Positions 1 to 6,720 are shown, counted from the first letter of the stretch. The stretch is DNA of 12,003 nt from an uncultured Oscillospiraceae bacterium (GCA_947628265.1 CANQZF010000030.1:1-12003), one strand, 5' to 3'. The notes: a model not told the origin generated them from the sequence alone. Translations and numbers: made by a program.

Positions 1-411
1 TTGGTATTGAACAACGCTTCAAGGCTCGGATATGGGAGCGTCCATATCCTCAACCTCTTTGCCACCCTCAACGACTTTGCCCTGAAGGAGGCAGAGGGCG
101 AGGACGCCGACAACATCGATACTATCGTTCAGTCGGCGGAAAGGGCAGATACACTGATCTATGCCGCTGGTACAGGCAAGGCAAAAAATAAAGTCTTTCT
201 CCGACGTCAGACGCAGATACTCACAGCCCTCCAGCCCTATGAGTCCAAGCTCCACTGCCTCACCAACGCAACTGGTAAGGCAAGGCTCCAGCACCCCCTG
301 TCCCCGGCAGTCCGCACATGGCACCTGTCGCCCTTAAAAGTTTCCGAACTCATTGAGGAACCAGAAAAGCAACCGTCACCCACACCTAAGCAGAAAACAT
401 CAAAAAAATAA
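1..411 (+). CDS. DUF1643 family protein, 3' part only (5' end outside window)
   Basis: The reading frame is open from base 1 to TAA at 409-411, giving 136 residues, so the start lies upstream of the window. Visible landmarks fit DUF1643 (PF07799): a GYGSVHILNLFAT block near residues 10-22, a hydrophobic strand followed by a Gly-rich turn (LIYAAGTGKAKNK, about 52-64), and a late HPLSPAVRTWHLSPL block (about 97-111). The tail (about 117-136) is Lys/Pro/Thr-rich and probably disordered. DUF1643 proteins have no established biochemical role; they are often found in phages and other mobile DNA, which suits this low-GC end of the window. The gene points towards the minus-strand operon that ends at 504, and a strong hairpin separates them. 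The family call is from motif memory and I hold it with fair confidence; function is unknown. Confidence 0.72.
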   Translation: MVLNNASRLGYGSVHILNLFATLNDFALKEAEGEDADNIDTIVQSAERADTLIYAAGTGKAKNKVFLRRQTQILTALQPYESKLHCLTNATGKARLQHPLSPAVRTWHLSPLKVSELIEEPEKQPSPTPKQKTSKK

Positions 412-413
412 TA

Positions 414-456
414 ACTCTCCCTGCCCCGTAGCAAGGGCAGGGAGAGTACTTTTCTT
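414..456. terminator. Bidirectional rho-independent terminator
   Basis: A perfect 13-bp stem (414-426 with 435-447) closes an 8-base loop two bases after the DUF1643 stop codon. On the plus strand it is followed by ACTTTTCTT, a modest U-tract. On the minus strand it is followed by TATTATTTTTTT, a strong one. It lies between two converging transcription units and can end both: the DUF1643 gene (+) and the lipoprotein operon (-). Confidence 0.85.
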
Positions 457-503
457 GGGAACATAGAAAGCGGAGGGTTTGTATGTTCCGAAGTATAGAG
501 CTG

Positions 504-1343
504 TTATCCTACATAGTAGGGGTTTTCCGGAGGACTTAGGCTCATATCGGCAGGATAAAATTTGATAGTTTCTTCACTCCCGTCACTATTTGAGATATAT
601 GCTTCCAACCACCATTTGTATCTGTACAACTCAATAATGTGCTCCGGTTCGCTCCCCACTTCTGGAAAAGACGCACCGAACGCCAACACCCCTTCCCCGT
701 CAAGGTCGCCCGGTTCTAACTCTACCTCAAACTCATAAGCCGAATAGAAAGCGGCATAAGCATGTTCTTTTGTGGCGTCACCATACCCCACGCACAGATA
801 GATACCATTCCCATATTCGTCCTGCCATGTGCCAACAAAATTATCAAATTTGCCAACGGCCTGGGAGGGGTCCTCCGGTGGGGATACCGGCTCCGTCGGC
901 TCAGTCGATTCAGCCAATTCTGTTGGCTCTGTCGGCTCTGTCGGATCTTCCGTATCCTCCGGCTCAGTCGGTTCTGTCGGTTCTGTTGGACGAGACGGCT
1001 CAGTAGGTTCACTGTCAAAGCCTCCGCCTGTTGCGTCCTCGTGGTCCGTTTCGGGTAGCTGTGACCCATTCTCATTTGTGCTGTCCTCGTTCTTAGCTTC
1101 CTGAGCCGCCTTTGCTTCCTCCAACAGAGCGGCAAGGCTCTCGTCGCCGGTTGCCGCAACCCCCTCTTCCAACGCATGTATAGCGGACTCGAAATCGCCG
1201 GATTCCATAAATGCCAGAGCTGTATTTCTATATACATCAATGATTGAGGATGGTCCCTCCTGTTTACTTCCACATGACACTGTCAAAAGCATGATAGCGC
1301 AGAAAAGTATCGCCGTCAGGCACCTTGTACTTTTTATCTTCAT
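504..1343 (-). CDS. Secreted lipoprotein with TPR-like segment, Pro/Thr/Glu repeat linker and C-terminal beta domain
   Basis: 279 residues. The N-terminus is a lipoprotein signal: basic MKIKSTR, a hydrophobic core (8-21) and lipobox TVSC with Cys24 as the likely lipidated residue. Residues about 33-83 are helical and look like one or two TPR-like hairpins (VYRNTALAFMESGDFESAIHALEE). Residues about 84-111 are acidic and flexible, and 112-152 are a low-complexity EPT repeat, probably a stalk. Residues about 164-270 start with KFDNFVGTWQDEYGNG and are rich in beta and aromatic residues, recalling a small lipocalin-like or jellyroll domain; I cannot name a family. Start: ATG at 1341-1343 with GAGGAGAGG just upstream, 14 bp after the SHOCT gene, so the two are co-transcribed. 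It probably acts at the outer face of the membrane. Function is unknown; a partner role with the SHOCT membrane protein is inferred only from the operon. Confidence 0.8.
   Translation of the reverse strand: MKIKSTRCLTAILFCAIMLLTVSCGSKQEGPSSIIDVYRNTALAFMESGDFESAIHALEEGVAATGDESLAALLEEAKAAQEAKNEDSTNENGSQLPETDHEDATGGGFDSEPTEPSRPTEPTEPTEPEDTEDPTEPTEPTELAESTEPTEPVSPPEDPSQAVGKFDNFVGTWQDEYGNGIYLCVGYGDATKEHAYAAFYSAYEFEVELEPGDLDGEGVLAFGASFPEVGSEPEHIIELYRYKWWLEAYISNSDGSEETIKFYPADMSLSPPENPYYVG
888..1010 (-). repeat. In-gene repeat encoding the EPT/PTE linker
   Basis: The DNA repeats a GGCTC(A/T)GTCGG-like unit (plus-strand view) many times, in 3-codon steps that encode Glu-Pro-Thr with occasional variants. 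It covers residues 112-152 of the lipoprotein. Such tracts can change in copy number by slippage, so linker length may vary between strains. Confidence 0.75.
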
Positions 1344-1357
1344 AGCCAGACCTCTCC

Positions 1358-2152
1358 TCAGATTTCGGAAAGTAATTGATGCTTTTTTTCGGTAAACTCC
1401 TCCTCGGTCAATATCCCGGCGTCTTTCATTTTGGACAGCTTCTCAATCATTGCCAAGATCTCCTCTGTATGGTTCAGATTTACAGCCTTTTTCGGAGCCG
1501 GTTTCGTTTCAGCCCTGACAGGCACGACACCGTCCGTCTGGTCAACTGACGGTTCTGGCCTGGCGGTAGCGTTTTGAACAGAATCGGAGACGGCATGTGC
1601 CGCCTGACTGATGGAACCCTGAACTGACTGCATCATCTGCTTGCCCTCCTGCTTCAACCGTTCAATGCTGTCCTTGTCAAAAGAGATATTTTTGAGATTG
1701 AAGTTATGATATGTAACAGCTCCAACGATTGCCTCCCCAATGTATGAAAGCAGAGCCAATATACCGCCGAACCCCAAGCTGTATTTTATCTCCACGTCGA
1801 ATGAACCGTCACCGCCGTACCCCATCGCCTTTACAGTGTAGCTCTTAGTCTGGACGATGACAATAATACATACGATGAAGCAAACCGCAGGAACGGCAAT
1901 GGCCAGCAGACCTTTGTACTTTTCCAGCTGTTTGATATAGTTCATGGCAATCAACAAGACCGGACCGATGAGCAAAAGGTAACCCAAAAATCCTTCCTGG
2001 GCAGCTGAGAATCCGGTCATGGACTGAGATGCCTCAGAACTGCTCCCAAGCACCTCCATTTTGACGGCAGCAGACATAAATGGAAGAAACATTGCCACGA
2101 TTGAGACGATACACAATATGGTAAGCAAATGCTTTTTCAGAATATCTTTCAT
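1358..2152 (-). CDS. Four-helix membrane protein with C-terminal SHOCT motif
   Basis: 264 residues with four probable membrane helices at about 9-29, 53-72, 81-101 and 127-148. A polar region follows (150-225, rich in Gln, Ser and Lys, with helical heptad character near 160-195). The C-terminal block of about 35 residues (EILAMIEKLSKMKDAGILTEEEFTEKKHQLLSEI, 231-264, shown here in parts: KMKDAGILTEEEF then KKHQLL) matches the SHOCT motif. SHOCT is a short helical motif found at the ends of many unrelated bacterial proteins and is thought to mediate oligomerisation. Start: ATG at 2150-2152 preceded by AGGAGGAAATTAAT, a strong ribosome site, 18 bp after the Mor-like gene. It sits in the middle of a three-gene operon. 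The topology is clear from sequence; the cellular role is unknown. Confidence 0.82.
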   Translation of the reverse strand: MKDILKKHLLTILCIVSIVAMFLPFMSAAVKMEVLGSSSEASQSMTGFSAAQEGFLGYLLLIGPVLLIAMNYIKQLEKYKGLLAIAVPAVCFIVCIIVIVQTKSYTVKAMGYGGDGSFDVEIKYSLGFGGILALLSYIGEAIVGAVTYHNFNLKNISFDKDSIERLKQEGKQMMQSVQGSISQAAHAVSDSVQNATARPEPSVDQTDGVVPVRAETKPAPKKAVNLNHTEEILAMIEKLSKMKDAGILTEEEFTEKKHQLLSEI

Positions 2153-2170
2153 ATTAATTTCCTCCTGAAC

Positions 2171-2431
2171 TTATTTTTTTGTACTTTCTTTGATGATGCG
2201 CCTGACGGTTTTCTCGGAGTAGTTGTACTTCACCGCAAGCATCCTGACGTTGGTGCCGTCGTACTCGTTGATGATAGCCTGTTGTATCATCGTGGGGTTG
2301 AAGAAGCGGGTGGGAAAACTGATTTGTTGGCCCTTGTACATCTGGTAGATGGTCATGGCGGTGTTCATCCCAAGGCTCTCGCTGATCTCACGGTAGACAG
2401 TATTGAGTAGCTGGGAGTCATTTTCAGCCAT
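2171..2431 (-). CDS. Small Mor-like helix-turn-helix DNA-binding protein
   Basis: 86 residues from the preferred ATG at 2429-2431. The C-terminal half holds a helix-turn-helix (about 58-82: YDGTNVRMLAVKYNYSEKTV), and the whole protein resembles the short Firmicute relatives of the Mor (middle operon regulator) activator of phage Mu. The N-terminal half would be the dimerisation part. Start choice: GAAAGAGGTG lies about 8 bases before this ATG, and a possible extended -10 sits just upstream. The frame extends to an ATG at 2504-2506, which would add 25 residues and has GGGGTGAT almost touching it, so the longer form cannot be excluded. First gene of the operon with the SHOCT protein and lipoprotein, and a likely local regulator. 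Genes of this kind are common in integrated elements, which supports the accessory nature of the segment. The specific family call is tentative. Confidence 0.7.
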   Translation of the reverse strand: MAENDSQLLNTVYREISESLGMNTAMTIYQMYKGQQISFPTRFFNPTMIQQAIINEYDGTNVRMLAVKYNYSEKTVRRIIKESTKK

Positions 2432-2451
2432 CCGCATCACCTCTTTCGACG

Positions 2452-2460
2452 ATTTTAGCA
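2452..2460 (-). promoter_or_regulatory. Possible extended -10 promoter of the Mor-like operon
   Basis: On the minus strand TGC-TAAAAT gives an extended -10. The -35 position 17 bp upstream reads ATTTTA, a poor match. A start point about 7 bases downstream would leave a short leader before the ATG at 2431. Moderate to weak evidence. Confidence 0.4.
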
Positions 2461-2592
2461 CACACAAAATCTCAAGTAAAATCCCATTGTCCTTGTATTT
2501 GTCCATATCACCCCAGCCCCGCCATGTGATCCATCAGAACTTTTGAATACAGTACAGCCGGAATAACCCTTGAAATCACGCAAAATTCCCCC

Positions 2593-2640
2593 TAAAAACA
2601 CAAAAATCCCCAAAGTTTCGGCATGGCCTTACCTTTGGGG
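2593..2640 (-). terminator. Rho-independent terminator-like hairpin with no gene ahead of it
   Basis: CCCCAAAG (2608-2615 plus view) pairs with CTTTGGGG (2633-2640), with a further GGC/GCC pairing inside the 17-base loop. Read on the minus strand, the stem is followed by ATTTTTGTGTTTTT, a good U-tract. The plus strand lacks a U-tract. No minus-strand gene lies between it and the tRNA, which has its own terminator. It may mark the end of a gene that has been lost, or insulate the operon. Confidence 0.65.
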
Positions 2641-2701
2641 TCAATGAAATAAAATGTATTCAAAACCGGGGAAACTGCAAATTATTTACGATTTCGCCGC
2701 C

Positions 2702-2762
2702 GCCGACAGCCCGCCGACGGGAGCCCGAGGAAAGGGTCACCCCGTGCCGACGAAATGCCGAC
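2702..2762. repeat. Four GCCGAC repeats in 11-bp phase, candidate integrase arm sites
   Basis: Exact GCCGAC copies start at 2702, 2713, 2746 and 2757, so the gaps are 11, 33 and 11 bp. All are multiples of one helical turn and put the copies on one face of the DNA. A degenerate copy (CCGA at 2725-2728) also falls in phase. The last two share a longer TGCCGAC core followed by A-rich bases. They lie 110-170 bp beyond the 3' end of the tRNA. Tyrosine recombinases that use tRNA 3' ends bind short arm-type direct repeats at about this distance, so this is the best reading. Another DNA-binding protein is possible. Confidence 0.55.
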
Positions 2763-2830
2763 AAAAAAGGACCGAATAGACACGACTGTTGACGACTGCG
2801 CCTGGATACATATGAAACCTGAAAATACAC

Positions 2831-2863
2831 AAAAAAAGACCCGTTATCCTGGGATAACGAGTC
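2831..2863 (-). terminator. Rho-independent terminator of the tRNA gene
   Basis: On the minus strand, GACTCGTTATCC pairs with GGATAACGGGTC (12 bp, one G-T pair, very tight loop), followed by seven T. It lies 8 bases after the tRNA CCA end and ends its transcript. Confidence 0.88.
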
Positions 2864-2871
2864 TTTCCTTG

Positions 2872-2947
<76 letters not shown>

Positions 2948-2977
2948 ATGTGGGAGGGTTTTTCCCTCAGCTATATT

Positions 2978-3006
2978 ATAATAGCATACCCGCGGGGGTT
3001 CGTCAA
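2978..3006 (-). promoter_or_regulatory. Promoter of the initiator tRNA
   Basis: Minus strand TTGACG (3001-3006), 17-bp spacer, TATTAT (2978-2983) with TGC directly before it (extended -10). The leader to the tRNA carries a small GAGGG-AAAAA-CCCTC hairpin (2954-2968) that may aid 5' processing. Confidence 0.85.
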
Positions 3007-3033
3007 GAGGATTTAGGGGAAAAGTTTGCGACG

Positions 3034-4272
3034 TTATTCGCTCTTTTGGCCCTGCTGGCCCGGATTTTGGTCGCGGCGGGGGCCGGAGTGGCGGTAGCGC
3101 TTGCGGGGAGGCTTGTTGCCGGCCTTGCGCTGGTCGTCGGCGGGGGCGGGCTGGGCCTCGGCGTTCTTTTGGGGCTCGGCCTTTGGCCGGGAGTCCCGGC
3201 GCTCCTGGGGCTGGCGCTTTTCGCCCTGGCGCTGGCGGGAGCGCTGTTGTCCCTGGTTCCCCTGGCGCTGCTGGCCCTGAGCTCCCTGGCTCTGGCTTTG
3301 CCGCTGCTGGCTCTGGCGGGGCCGGCGCTCGGGGGAGGGCTGTTCGGCGCTTGCCGGTTCAGTCTTTGTCTCCGGCGTCCGCCGGAGGCGCGGCTGGATC
3401 CTGGCGGGGGGCTCGATGAGCCCTTCGGCCAGGGCCGCCAGGTACTCGGCCCGCTTGGCCTTGCCGCCCAAGACCGTGACCTCGGCGGCCTCAAAGGTCT
3501 TCACCGCCGTGTCCGACTGGTCCTCCAGCCGCACCCGGACGGTGCCCTTTAAGAGGTTCACGTCCACCACGGTCCCCACGCCGGCGGGGGTGTCCACAAA
3601 GGCGTCGGGCTTGGGGACGCTCTGCACCAGCTCCTCGTAGGCGTCCTGCTCGTATTTAAGGCAGCACATGAGCCGCCCGCAGGAGCCGGAGATCTTGGCC
3701 GGGTTCAGGCTCAGGCCCTGGGTCTTGGCCATTTTGATGGACACGGGCTGGAAATCGTCCAGAAACTGGGCGCAGCAGAAGGGCCGCCCGCAGATGCCCA
3801 GGCCCCCCAGCATCCGGGCCTCGTCCCGGACGCCGATCTGGCGAAGCTCGATGCGGGTCTTGAAGACGCCCGCCAGGTCCTTCACCAGGTCCCGGAAGTC
3901 CACGCGCCCCTCGGAGGTGAAGAAAAAGAGGATCTTGGAGCCCTCAAAATTGTACTCCACGTCCACCAGCTTCATCTCCAGGCCATGCTTGGCGATGCGC
4001 TGGCGGCAGATCTCCATGGCCTCCCGCTCTAAGCGCCGGTTGTCCTGGGCGCGGCGGACGTCCTCCGGGGTGGCCAGGCGCGACACGGGCCGGAGGGGCG
4101 GGTGGACGGCGTTGTCCTCCACCTGGTGGTTGCCGGAGACGCACTCGGCAAACTCCAGGCCCTTGGCGGTCTCCACCACCACGTTGTCGCCTGTCTTCAC
4201 GGCGATGCCGTTGGGGTCAAAGTAGTAGACCTTGCCCTTATTTTTAAAACGCACACTGATGACTTCAGTCAA
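3034..4272 (-). CDS. ricT: PSP1-domain protein RicT/YaaT with long basic low-complexity tail
   Basis: 412 residues. Residues about 1-285 are the PSP1/RicT core. Key marks are the N-terminal VISVRFKNKGKVYYFDP, the central KILFFFTSEGRVDFRDLVKDLA (split here as KILFFF and DFRDLVKDL), and two cysteine clusters: CGRPFCC (161-167) and CGRLMCC (198-204). In Bacillus, RicT (YaaT) joins RicA and RicF in an Fe-S-carrying complex that assists RNase Y in mRNA maturation; these cysteines are the expected ligands. B. subtilis YaaT is about 275 residues; here residues about 297-412 add a Gln/Arg/Pro/Ser-rich basic, probably disordered tail ending near the tRNA promoter. Start: TTG at 4270-4272, with AAGGAG 8 bases upstream and no better ATG. 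It follows holB by 30 bp, the same gene order as in Bacillus. The core identity is secure; the tail's role is unknown. Confidence 0.93.
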   Translation of the reverse strand: MTEVISVRFKNKGKVYYFDPNGIAVKTGDNVVVETAKGLEFAECVSGNHQVEDNAVHPPLRPVSRLATPEDVRRAQDNRRLEREAMEICRQRIAKHGLEMKLVDVEYNFEGSKILFFFTSEGRVDFRDLVKDLAGVFKTRIELRQIGVRDEARMLGGLGICGRPFCCAQFLDDFQPVSIKMAKTQGLSLNPAKISGSCGRLMCCLKYEQDAYEELVQSVPKPDAFVDTPAGVGTVVDVNLLKGTVRVRLEDQSDTAVKTFEAAEVTVLGGKAKRAEYLAALAEGLIEPPARIQPRLRRTPETKTEPASAEQPSPERRPRQSQQRQSQSQGAQGQQRQGNQGQQRSRQRQGEKRQPQERRDSRPKAEPQKNAEAQPAPADDQRKAGNKPPRKRYRHSGPRRDQNPGQQGQKSE

Positions 4273-4302
4273 ATCGATCGCTCCTTCCTGTGGTCGCGCC
4301 GG

Positions 4303-5085
4303 TCACTTATTGCAAAGCCCCGCCAGCAGCATACCCGCGATGTGGCCGGCGCTGACGTTGACGGCGGCCATTTTGTCCGCCTCGTCCAGGGCCTTTGTAA
4401 ACTCTGAGAGCCGCTCCCGGGTCATGCCGCCCCTTTTCCCCAGGGACGCCAGGGCCTCCCTGCGGGCGGCGTCCAGAAAATCGGGGAGCTCCACGCGGCT
4501 CAGCTTCTCCACCGCGCCCAGGGCCCGGACCAGGGCCAGATCGTCCCCGGACGCGGCGGCCGCCACGAATTTCCCGGCGCTTTCCGCCGTCTCCGGGTCG
4601 CCGGCGGGCCTTGCGGGGGTCAAATTTACCGTCTCGCACCGGGAGCGCACCGTCTCCAAAAGCCGCTGGGGGTTGTCCGCCAGGAGCACGAAAACGGCGT
4701 GGGCCGGGGGCTCCTCGAAGACCTTCAGCATGGCGTTCTGGGCCTGGGGGTTCATGGCGTCAGCGTCCAGAATGATGTAGACGCTGCGCCGGGCCTCGTT
4801 GGGCAGGACGGCGGCGCGGGCCCGGACGGCGCGCATGGCGTCCACCGTGTGCTCCCGGGCGCCCTCCTCCCGGGCGATGAGCTCCACGTCCGGGTGGACG
4901 CCCCGCTGGACCTTCCGGCAGTCCCGGCAGACGCCGCAGGGCACGTCCCCAGAGCCCGAGCACACGGCGGCCCGGGCGATGAGCTCCCCGGCGGCCTTGC
5001 GCGCGTCGGCGTCGCCGCCGGTGACGATATACGCGTGAAAGAGCTTCCCGGAGGACAGCCGTTTTTGAAGGTCGGAAAGGTCCAT
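4303..5085 (-). CDS. holB: DNA polymerase III delta' subunit
   Basis: 260 residues; a clamp-loader AAA+ subunit that helps load the sliding clamp during replication. Visible marks: a zinc site C42-x7-C50-x2-C53-x2-C56, the DADAMNPQAQNAMLKVFEEPP region (107-127; key part NAMLKVFEEPP), and SRC (148-150), the arginine-finger motif of clamp loaders. The first loop (VTGGDADARKAAGE, 21-34) lacks a Walker GKT, as expected for delta', which does not hydrolyse ATP. It is shorter than the roughly 320-330 residues usual for the family, with a reduced C-terminal collar. Start: ATG at 5083-5085 with AGAGG about 10 bases upstream; no other start codon in frame nearby. It lies between DUF1846 and ricT and is probably translated from the same message. 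A perfect inverted repeat sits directly upstream. Confidence 0.93.
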   Translation of the reverse strand: MDLSDLQKRLSSGKLFHAYIVTGGDADARKAAGELIARAAVCSGSGDVPCGVCRDCRKVQRGVHPDVELIAREEGAREHTVDAMRAVRARAAVLPNEARRSVYIILDADAMNPQAQNAMLKVFEEPPAHAVFVLLADNPQRLLETVRSRCETVNLTPARPAGDPETAESAGKFVAAAASGDDLALVRALGAVEKLSRVELPDFLDAARREALASLGKRGGMTRERLSEFTKALDEADKMAAVNVSAGHIAGMLLAGLCNK

Positions 5086-5104
5086 GGTGTCAAAGCCTCT
5101 GCAA

Positions 5105-5183
5105 GGCCGCCGTGGGCGGCGGCCGGTACGGTGTCAGACAGGCCGGTTCAGTCTTGCTGTACGGGCCGCCGCCCACGGCGGCC
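5105..5183. repeat. 20-bp perfect inverted repeat upstream of holB
   Basis: GGCCGCCGTGGG(CGGCGGCC) at 5105-5124 is the exact reverse complement of 5164-5183, separated by 39 bp. Each arm can also fold on itself (CCGCC-GTG-GGCGG). The same 20-mer occurs again at 9149-9168, followed in both places by a near-identical (G/C)GTACGG. No U-tract follows on the minus strand, so it is not a simple terminator. In the DUF1846-holB message it would form a strong stem ending about 6 bases before the holB Shine-Dalgarno. Confidence 0.85.
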
Positions 5184-5197
5184 CACCGGCTCGGCTA

Positions 5198-6682
5198 TCA
5201 TTTATGATATAATTTATTCGTCTCGTAAACCGGCTCGCAGGTGACGTTGCAGCCCAGCTTTTTCAGGAGGTTCTCGTCCACCTGGCTGAGGATGACGGTG
5301 GAGTGGACCTCGCTGCCCGCGAGCTTTTCCAGCTGCTGCATGGCCACCTCGGCGAGGGGGTTGGTGACGGCGCATATGGACAGGGCCAGAAGCACCTCGT
5401 CCGTATGTAATCTGGGGTTCACGTTCCCCAGGTGGTTGACCTTCAGGTCCTGCACCGGCTCTAAGATACTGGGGGAGAGAAGCCGGATGGCGTCGTCGAT
5501 GCCCCCCAGGGCCTTCACGGCGTCTAAAAGCATGGCGCTGGCGGCGCCCATGAGCTTGGAGGTCTTCCCCGTGACGATCCGCCCGTCGGGAAGCTCCATG
5601 GAGGCGGCGGGCTCGCCGGTCGCCTCCGCCATTTTGAGGGCCTGGGCCCTCCCCGGCCGGTCGGAGACGTCGGTGCCCACGGTGTTCATCAAAAGCTTTA
5701 TTTTGTCCGCCTCGGCCCCGGTGGGCTGGCCCTTGGTCTTCTGGCACATGGCCGCCAGGTACCGCCGGACGATCTCCCGGCGGCTGGCCTCCTGACACGC
5801 CTCGTCGTCCACGATGCAAAAGCCCGCCATATTGACGCCCATGTCTGTGGGGGATTTGTAGGGGCACGCCCCGCCGGAGAGCTTTTCAAAGAGGGCCGAC
5901 AGCACCGGGAAGGTGTCCACGTCCCGGTTGTAGTTCACCGCCAGGGAGCCGTAGGCCTCCAGGTGGAAGGGGTCGATCATGTTGACGTCGTTGAGGTCGG
6001 CGGTGGCGGCCTCATAGGCCACGTTCACCGGGTGCTTGAGAGGCAGGTTCCAGATGGGGAACGTCTCGAACTTGGCGTAGCCGGAGTGGATGCCCCGCTT
6101 GCCGTCGTGGTAGATCTGGGAAAGGCAGGTGGCCATTTTGCCGCTCCCCGGTCCCGGGGCGGTGACCACCACCAGGGGGCGGGTGGTCTCGATATAGTCG
6201 TTCTTGCCGTAGCCCTCGTCGGAGACGATGGTCTCGATATTCCCGGGGTAGCCCTCGATGGGGTAGTGGCGGTAGACGGTGAGCCCCAGGGACCGGAGGC
6301 GCTTTTCAAAGGCCTCCGCCGCGCCCTGACCGGCAAACTGGGTGATGACCACGCTGCCCACGTAGAGGTCGAAGCTCCGGAAGGCATCGATGAGCCGCAG
6401 GACGTCCAGGTCGTAGGTGATACCGTAGTCGCCCCGGACCTTATTTTTGGCGATGTCCCCGGCGTTGACGGCGATGACGACCTCCGCCTTGTCCCGGAGC
6501 TTCGTCAGCATCTTGATCTTGCTGTCCGGCTCAAAGCCGGGCAGGACGCGGCTGGCGTGGTAGTCGTCAAAGAGCTTGCCGCCGAACTCCATGTAGAGCT
6601 TGCCGCCGAACTGGGCGATGCGCTGGTTGATTTGCTCCGACTGGAGCTTTAAGTATTTGTCGTTATCAAAGCCGATCCTCAT
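5198..6682 (-). CDS. DUF1846 family protein with P-loop
   Basis: 494 residues from the preferred ATG. It opens with MRIGFDNDKYLKLQSEQI, the family's characteristic start, and has a P-loop-like APGPGSGKMAT (about 175-185) between two alpha/beta halves. DUF1846 (PF08903) proteins of about 500 residues are widespread in Firmicutes; structures exist but no firm reaction is known. Later conserved blocks include FETFPIWNLPLKHPVN, DVNMIDPFHLEAYG and VNHLGNVNPRLHTDE. Start choice: a GTG at 6692-6694 is in frame but lacks a ribosome site, whereas the ATG at 6680-6682 has GTGGGGG about 5 bases upstream and matches the family start. A TTGACT-18-TAAAAT promoter precedes it, and it heads the holB-ricT group on the minus strand. 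A nucleotide-binding role is inferred from the loop only. Confidence 0.9.
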   Translation of the reverse strand: MRIGFDNDKYLKLQSEQINQRIAQFGGKLYMEFGGKLFDDYHASRVLPGFEPDSKIKMLTKLRDKAEVVIAVNAGDIAKNKVRGDYGITYDLDVLRLIDAFRSFDLYVGSVVITQFAGQGAAEAFEKRLRSLGLTVYRHYPIEGYPGNIETIVSDEGYGKNDYIETTRPLVVVTAPGPGSGKMATCLSQIYHDGKRGIHSGYAKFETFPIWNLPLKHPVNVAYEAATADLNDVNMIDPFHLEAYGSLAVNYNRDVDTFPVLSALFEKLSGGACPYKSPTDMGVNMAGFCIVDDEACQEASRREIVRRYLAAMCQKTKGQPTGAEADKIKLLMNTVGTDVSDRPGRAQALKMAEATGEPAASMELPDGRIVTGKTSKLMGAASAMLLDAVKALGGIDDAIRLLSPSILEPVQDLKVNHLGNVNPRLHTDEVLLALSICAVTNPLAEVAMQQLEKLAGSEVHSTVILSQVDENLLKKLGCNVTCEPVYETNKLYHK

Positions 6683-6720
6683 AAGTACCCCCACATCTTT
6701 TTATAAAACCATCAACCTTT

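Larger units (their letters stand above)
2507..2871. other. Gene-free stretch between accessory operon and tRNA
   Basis: No convincing coding region. It holds the orphan terminator (2593-2640), phased GCCGAC repeats (2702-2762), a pair of ACGACTG direct repeats (2782-2788 and 2792-2798) and the tRNA terminator (2831-2863). The one open frame here (minus, 2660-2932) runs through the tRNA and is a shadow. Confidence 0.7.

Noticed and set aside
5963..6652. 229-residue plus-strand frame opposite DUF1846
   Set aside because: Val/Asp/Gly-rich antisense reading; no ribosome site; DUF1846 is well supported.
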